Below, in pieces: positions 47,553 through 51,440 of a stretch of 51,440 bases of DNA (positions are counted from its first letter, which is position 1; the number at the start of each line of letters is the position of its first letter). Position numbers and translations under genes: made by a program. This DNA is from Acidilobaceae archaeon (lineage in GTDB: Archaea > Thermoproteota > Thermoprotei_A > Sulfolobales > Acidilobaceae). A model generated the notes under the pieces. It searched no databases. It was not told the DNA's origin and saw nothing but the letters and a program-made list of their open reading frames with translations. The DNA lies in the NCBI GenBank assembly GCA_027014125.1, contig JALWEI010000006.1:1-51440 (forward strand), in the 5' to 3' direction.

Positions 47553-48460
47553 TGGGTGAGGGTATAGGAGAGGGAGGCCCCCTGGTTAGGGGCACAATGG
47601 GCATCGTGATAATACTAGCCCTGCTCCTGGCAAGCCTACCGATAATCATGACGTACTCCACCCTAATACTAACAAGCTTCGCCAACACGATAGTATCTAG
47701 CCCCTGGGTGAAGTTCAGGTTCACGCTCGAGAACTGGAGGCTATTCCTCGAGGGCAAGCTGGCCCCCACCGCCGGGGTTGTCTACACCCCCGAGGATATA
47801 CTGAGGTTCATAGTGAACACCGCCATAGTGGCTGGGGGCGTAACCCTGGTGGTCCTTGCTGCCAGCGTCACCTCGGCCTACGCATTCTCGAGGATGAACT
47901 TCTTCATGCGCAGCGGCATGATGAGACTGCTCATACTCCTCCACGCCTTCCCCGGCGTGGCCCTCATAGTGGGGGTCTACGCAATCTACGTGTTCCTAAA
48001 CAGCTACATCCCCAGGGACTACAGCGTCTACTATAGCTTCATCTTCGTGATAATAGCGAGGGCTAGCCTCGAGATACCCATGGCGATATGGATCCTCAAG
48101 GGCTTCTTTGACAGGGTCCCCTGGGAGCTGGAGTGGGCCACGATAGTGGATGGGGGGAGCAGGCTGACCGCCCTCAGGACCGCGGTGCTCCCCCTGGTAA
48201 AGCCTGGAATAGCCGCTGTTGCCATATTCGCGTTCCTAGCCGGGTGGGAGGATCTTATCTACGTCCTAGTCTTCCTCCCTCCACACGAGAAGACTCTGGC
48301 CACCTACATAGAGAGCCAGCTGGGGAGCGGTACCCTGGAGACGACGTATCTACCCGTCGTGGCCGCCGCGGGTACCCTCTATTTAATACCCACAATCATC
48401 TTCTTCGTAGTAACGCAGAGGCTACTACTCGAGACAATGAGTGGGGGCTTGAAGGGGTGA
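47549..48460 (+). CDS. Sugar ABC transporter permease (MalG-like)
   Basis: This 303-residue protein has six hydrophobic spans. The EAA loop is VPWELEWATIVDGGSRLTALRTAVLPLVKPG, matching the MalG group, and the C-terminal region has the FAFLAGWEDLIYVLVFL segment. It starts with an ATG overlapping the MalF-like stop codon by 4 bases. It forms the heterodimeric channel with the preceding permease. Confidence 0.92.
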   Translation: MMGEGIGEGGPLVRGTMGIVIILALLLASLPIIMTYSTLILTSFANTIVSSPWVKFRFTLENWRLFLEGKLAPTAGVVYTPEDILRFIVNTAIVAGGVTLVVLAASVTSAYAFSRMNFFMRSGMMRLLILLHAFPGVALIVGVYAIYVFLNSYIPRDYSVYYSFIFVIIARASLEIPMAIWILKGFFDRVPWELEWATIVDGGSRLTALRTAVLPLVKPGIAAVAIFAFLAGWEDLIYVLVFLPPHEKTLATYIESQLGSGTLETTYLPVVAAAGTLYLIPTIIFFVVTQRLLLETMSGGLKG

Positions 48461-48467
48461 TCCTAGA

Positions 48468-49592
48468 ATGGTAGAGGTGAGGCTGGAGGGGGTTACAAAG
48501 AGGTTCGGAAGGGTCACGGCGGTCAACAACGTCAACCTGACTTTTGGGGACGGAGAGTTCACCGCCCTCCTCGGCCCCTCGGGTAGCGGGAAGAGTACTA
48601 TACTATACCTCGTGGCTGGGATATACAAGCCCAGCAAGGGGAGGATATACTTCGGCGACCGCGACGTCACCGACCTGATGCCGAACGAGAGGAACATAGG
48701 GCTGGTATTCCAGAACTATGCCCTCTACCCCCACATGACCGTCTACGACAACATAGCATTCCCCCTAAAGCTGAGGAAGACCCCGCCAGAGGTGATAAGG
48801 GACAAGGTCCTAGAGGTGGCGAAGTTCCTCCACATACACGAGCTCCTAGACAGGTACCCCGCCCAGCTGAGCGGGGGACAGCAGCAGAGGGTGGCCCTAG
48901 CCAGGGCCCTGGTAAAGGAGCCGGAGGTCCTGCTCCTAGACGAGCCCCTCAGCAACCTCGATGCGCTGCTGAGGATCAAGATTAGGAGCGAGCTAAAGAG
49001 GATACAGAAGGAGCTGGGCGTGACCGCTATCTACGTCACCCACGACCAGAGCGAGGCGCTGGCTATGGCTGATAAGGTTGTGGTGATAAACCGGGGGGTT
49101 ATACAGCAGGAGGCCCCACCCGACACTATATACAATGAGCCCAGGAACGTGTTCGTTGCCAGCTTCATAGGCTCGCCCCCCGCGAACATATTCCCCGCCA
49201 CGATGGACTACACCGAGGAGCCATGCATAAACCTGCCCGGCGGTACCAGGCACTGTGTCGAGGATGAGTATGCGAGCGTGCTGTGGAGGATGAAGCCAAG
49301 CAAGGTCATAGTAGGCTTCAGGCCGGAGCATGCTGAGATAGTGGAGAACCCCGTGGACGGGAGGCCGGTGATAGTGGGCGAGGTATACACCGTGGAGCCC
49401 TTGGGGAGGGAGAATATAGTCACGGTGGCCTCAGAGGACATACACCTCAAGGTCATAACGCCGCCAGAGGTAAGGCCGGAGGCCGGGGAGCTGGTCTACG
49501 TCGCGGTGGAGAAGGGTAAGCTTATGCTATTCGACCCCCAGACCGAGGTAAACCTTAGGTACATAGCAAGGGAGTGGAGCCAGGGTGGCTAG
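48468..49592 (+). CDS. Sugar ABC transporter ATPase (MalK/MsmX-like)
   Basis: This 374-residue protein has Walker A GPSGSGKST near residues 36-44, the signature LSGGQQQRVALARAL, Walker B VLLLDEPLSNLDALLR and the H-loop VTHDQSEA. A C-terminal MalK-type regulatory OB-like domain of about 130 residues (VIVGFRPEHAEIV) follows. It drives the MalF/MalG-like channel and is 7 bases downstream of it. Its end overlaps the start of the orphan gene by 8 bases. Confidence 0.94.
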   Translation: MVEVRLEGVTKRFGRVTAVNNVNLTFGDGEFTALLGPSGSGKSTILYLVAGIYKPSKGRIYFGDRDVTDLMPNERNIGLVFQNYALYPHMTVYDNIAFPLKLRKTPPEVIRDKVLEVAKFLHIHELLDRYPAQLSGGQQQRVALARALVKEPEVLLLDEPLSNLDALLRIKIRSELKRIQKELGVTAIYVTHDQSEALAMADKVVVINRGVIQQEAPPDTIYNEPRNVFVASFIGSPPANIFPATMDYTEEPCINLPGGTRHCVEDEYASVLWRMKPSKVIVGFRPEHAEIVENPVDGRPVIVGEVYTVEPLGRENIVTVASEDIHLKVITPPEVRPEAGELVYVAVEKGKLMLFDPQTEVNLRYIAREWSQGG

Positions 49593-50109
49593 GGTAGACG
49601 CTGGGAGCTACATACTCGAGATCCACACTATACTATCCACCCCAAACCCCGCCTCGATACTTGGCTGGGCCCTAACGGAGGCCAGCCTAGTCACGAGCCC
49701 GGCGCTCGTCTACGTCGAGAGGCCAAGGCTCAGGCTAGCCGTGGGGCCCGGCAGCCTTGTCTCCGAGAGCGAGCCCCCACTGCCGGCTTACAGGCTAGCC
49801 TCACCCCAGTGGATAGACACCTGTACCCCGGCGGGGGAGCCCAGGTATAGGGTGCTGGGGGGCAGGGTGGAGCTGGAGGCTACTGTGGAGGCTAGGGAGG
49901 TGAAGGATCTCGCTGCGCTCCTTGTAAACGGGGTTAGGGGGCGCCACATCCTCTCAGGCGAGGAGGGAGAGGCCTACGCTGTCGCTGGGGGGTACAAGGT
50001 CCTCGACTGGGACCCCGGGGAGGGCTACCTACTCCACGCATCCAGCGGAGAGGCTTATAGGAGGTTATCCTATATAGCCCCCCTTGCATCCACATGCACA
50101 AGGCGATGA
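49585..50109 (+). CDS. Unknown protein coupled to the sugar ABC ATPase
   Basis: This 174-residue protein starts with a GTG at 49585, inside the last codons of the ATPase gene. It is rich in beta-type alternation (SPALVYVERPRLRLAVGPGSLV; GGRVELEATVEAREVKDLAALLV) and has no membrane helix and no recognised motif. Cysteines are few (WIDTCTP and STCTRR near the end). The overlap suggests co-translation with the transporter; it could be a regulator or sugar-processing accessory. No family was recognised. Confidence 0.65.
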   Translation: MARVDAGSYILEIHTILSTPNPASILGWALTEASLVTSPALVYVERPRLRLAVGPGSLVSESEPPLPAYRLASPQWIDTCTPAGEPRYRVLGGRVELEATVEAREVKDLAALLVNGVRGRHILSGEEGEAYAVAGGYKVLDWDPGEGYLLHASSGEAYRRLSYIAPLASTCTRR

Positions 50110-50156
50110 CCGTAGCTACCCTACACCGACGCGGGTGCTGATGGGGATCACCGACC

Positions 50157-50492
50157 ATGGAGGAGCCGCAGCCGCTCAGGGGTTTGCCCAGGAGGAGGGA
50201 GGTCGCAGCCCTATACCTGCTCTACAGCCTTGGAGAGCTTGAGCTGGGCGAGGCGATAAGCCTCCTCTCCCGGCGCCTCTGCATGACCCGTAGGACCGCT
50301 CATGGCGTGATTAAGAGGCTCCGCCGCCTAGGCTTGGTTAGGTACCGGCGGGGTCCTGGGGGCGTGATCCTGGTCCGTGCTGTGTCTCCTGAGGAGCTGG
50401 TTAGGGCTATAGCTGAGCCCTATATAGCGGGTAGGGGCGGGGATGAGGATGGCTGTACTCGCGGACCCCGGCGGGGCCGGGGTGTGAAGTAG
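50157..50492 (+). CDS. Winged-helix DNA-binding protein
   Basis: This 111-residue protein, residues about 12-75, forms a winged helix (REVAALYLLYSLGELELGEAISLLSRRLCMTRRTAHGVIKRLRRLGLVRYRRGPGGVILVRA), of the small archaeal MarR/ArsR-like kind. A basic Arg/Gly-rich tail follows. It lies 47 bases after the orphan gene and may be the end of the sugar transporter operon or a separate unit. Its target is unknown. Confidence 0.75.
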   Translation: MEEPQPLRGLPRRREVAALYLLYSLGELELGEAISLLSRRLCMTRRTAHGVIKRLRRLGLVRYRRGPGGVILVRAVSPEELVRAIAEPYIAGRGGDEDGCTRGPRRGRGVK

Positions 50493-50584
50493 CCTTTAAG
50501 TACTGACCCTTCGCCTTGTGCGTGTATGGCGGCGCTACAACATTAATCCCCGGCCCGTGTACATCACTTGGGATGGTCGTGGGG

Positions 50585-51295
50585 ATGAGTGGAAGGGGGA
50601 TTAGGGATATCTGGGACACGATAGTGTCTAGTATTGAGAGGCTCTCGTCCACCAACTGCTATGAGAGGATAAACCTGCTCGCGAGCCTGGGCCTGGTTAA
50701 TAGGTATAGGAGGATAGCCGCGCGCCTCCTCCCCTGTAGGGGTACTATACTCGACGCGGGATGCGGGCCGGGGACCTCGACTGCCGTCCTCCTCTCCAGG
50801 TGCAAGGGCAGGGCCCGGATCGTGGCCCTAGACCCTAGCACATCCATGCTCCGCCGCGCCCCCTCAGCCCCCTCCTGCATGAGGCTTGGCGGCAGGTTCG
50901 AGAAGCTGCCCCTAGCCAGCTCCTCTATTGACGGGATCGTCGCCATGTTCAGCTACAGGGATGCTACTAGCTATGATGAGGCCTTGGAGGAGTTTGCTAG
51001 GGTGCTCAAGCCCCGGGGGGTGCTGGTGGTCCTGGATATATTCAGGCCCACGGGCCTCATAGCTAGGACCCTCCTCAAGGGGTACCTTTACGGTGTTGGG
51101 CTGCTGGGCGGCTTGTTGACTATGTGCCCTGGGGAGGGTAGGAGCTATGCAAGCATCATGTACACGATTGATAGGATGCTTAGTATAGGCGAGATGGAGG
51201 AGGCCATGGGCAGGCTATTTGAGGGTGTATCCGTCTACCGTGGCCCCTTTATTGCAGTGGTGTGGGGTAGGAAGCCCTCCAGCCCCGCCGGTTAG
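50585..51295 (+). CDS. Class I SAM-dependent methyltransferase
   Basis: The protein has about 236 residues from the ATG at 50585. Motif I ILDAGCGPGTSTAVLL is near residues 55-70, motif II is IVALDPSTSML, then IDGIVAMFSYRDATSYDEALEEFARVLKPRGVLVVLDIF (UbiE/Methyltransf_11 pattern). The methyl acceptor is unknown; quinone or small-molecule substrates are usual for the group. Upstream in-frame codons back to 50516 exist but look unconserved. A TATA-like CTTTAAGTAC is at about 50494-50503. Confidence 0.85.
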   Translation: MSGRGIRDIWDTIVSSIERLSSTNCYERINLLASLGLVNRYRRIAARLLPCRGTILDAGCGPGTSTAVLLSRCKGRARIVALDPSTSMLRRAPSAPSCMRLGGRFEKLPLASSSIDGIVAMFSYRDATSYDEALEEFARVLKPRGVLVVLDIFRPTGLIARTLLKGYLYGVGLLGGLLTMCPGEGRSYASIMYTIDRMLSIGEMEEAMGRLFEGVSVYRGPFIAVVWGRKPSSPAG

Positions 51296-51324
51296 GATTG
51301 CTCCTCCCCGGTGCCTGGAGGGGG

Positions 51325-51440
51325 CTAGTAGTAGTACCAGATTGTCTCGTACTCCTTGGGGTCCTCCCCTATCTCCTCTAGCCTCTTGAGGTAGTCGTAT
51401 ATGGGCACGTCTACGTATGGCCAGGGGTCGACGGGTGCTA
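51325..51440 (-). CDS. 3' end of an unidentified minus-strand gene
   Basis: A reading frame enters from the right edge and ends at a TAG at 51327-51325. The visible 37 residues are rich in aromatic and acidic residues and finish IWYYY, after DYLKRLEEIGEDPKEYET. Codon choice fits a real gene. The part seen is too short to assign a family. Confidence 0.6.
   Translation of the reverse strand, partial: APVDPWPYVDVPIYDYLKRLEEIGEDPKEYETIWYYY

Noticed and set aside
1-51440. CRISPR arrays, tRNA genes, insertion sequences, integrase or attachment sites
   Set aside because: The intergenic gaps were read for regularly spaced repeats, cloverleaf-type sequences and terminal inverted repeats, and the proteins for transposase or integrase motifs. 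None was found. A tRNA-scan and a repeat search would be needed to exclude weak or intron-containing cases.

Overview
The window looks like a dense, GC-rich chromosome segment from a hyperthermophilic or thermoacidophilic archaeon. It is probably a crenarchaeon (Thermoproteota) of the Desulfurococcales/Acidilobales kind. The evidence is an archaeal type A RNase P RNA, Taw1 for wyosine biosynthesis, prefoldin alpha, archaeal UPF0200/UPF0201 genes, a split methylmalonyl-CoA mutase, TATA-box promoters with little or no leader, frequent GTG/TTG starts, and dominant AGG (Arg) and ATA (Ile) codons. I cannot name the species. No tRNA, CRISPR array, insertion sequence or prophage was seen.

Left part (1-16 kb): carboxylic-acid and propionyl-CoA metabolism. 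A minus-strand group encodes methylmalonyl-CoA mutase (catalytic and B12 subunits) and its MeaB chaperone GTPase, followed by a PP-loop ATPase cut by the window edge. Divergent from it is a cobalamin-type binding protein without a signal peptide. Next come a minus operon (degenerate AMP-ligase, small membrane protein, flippase) and a plus-strand branched-chain-type ABC transporter: livG, an acyl-CoA synthetase, livH, livM, a DJ-1/PfpI protein, a SixA-like phosphatase, livK and livF. A 17-bp palindrome, CTGGACAGGGTGTCCAG or close variants, sits just downstream of the TATA box in three promoters (meaB, the binding protein, livG). It appears to tie these genes into one previously unnamed regulon for uptake, CoA activation and breakdown of short or branched acids.

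Middle part (16-37 kb): a DUF401 transporter/acylphosphatase/winged-helix operon, a rhomboid protease, a MATE exporter, the RNase P RNA gene (20066-20397, minus strand), and a large Thr-rich surface protein. Then come a hydroxyacid dehydrogenase, an operon joining a phosphoesterase, a JAMM peptidase, a membrane protein, UPF0200 and UPF0201, an ABC-2 exporter, and a malic enzyme/two GNATs/threonine-synthase-like operon. This part ends with TatD, a zinc-ribbon/unknown/Dph6 cluster and prefoldin.

Right part (37-51 kb): argininosuccinate synthase, a radical SAM protein, a large multi-spanning (possibly GT-C) membrane protein with an anchored partner, and Taw1 with an unusual cysteine pattern. A PadR regulator precedes a complete sugar ABC transporter (binding protein, two permeases, ATPase) with an orphan gene coupled behind it. 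A winged-helix protein, a methyltransferase and a 3' fragment of a minus-strand gene close the window. Convergent genes almost always overlap at their stop codons, so terminators must lie inside neighbouring genes.
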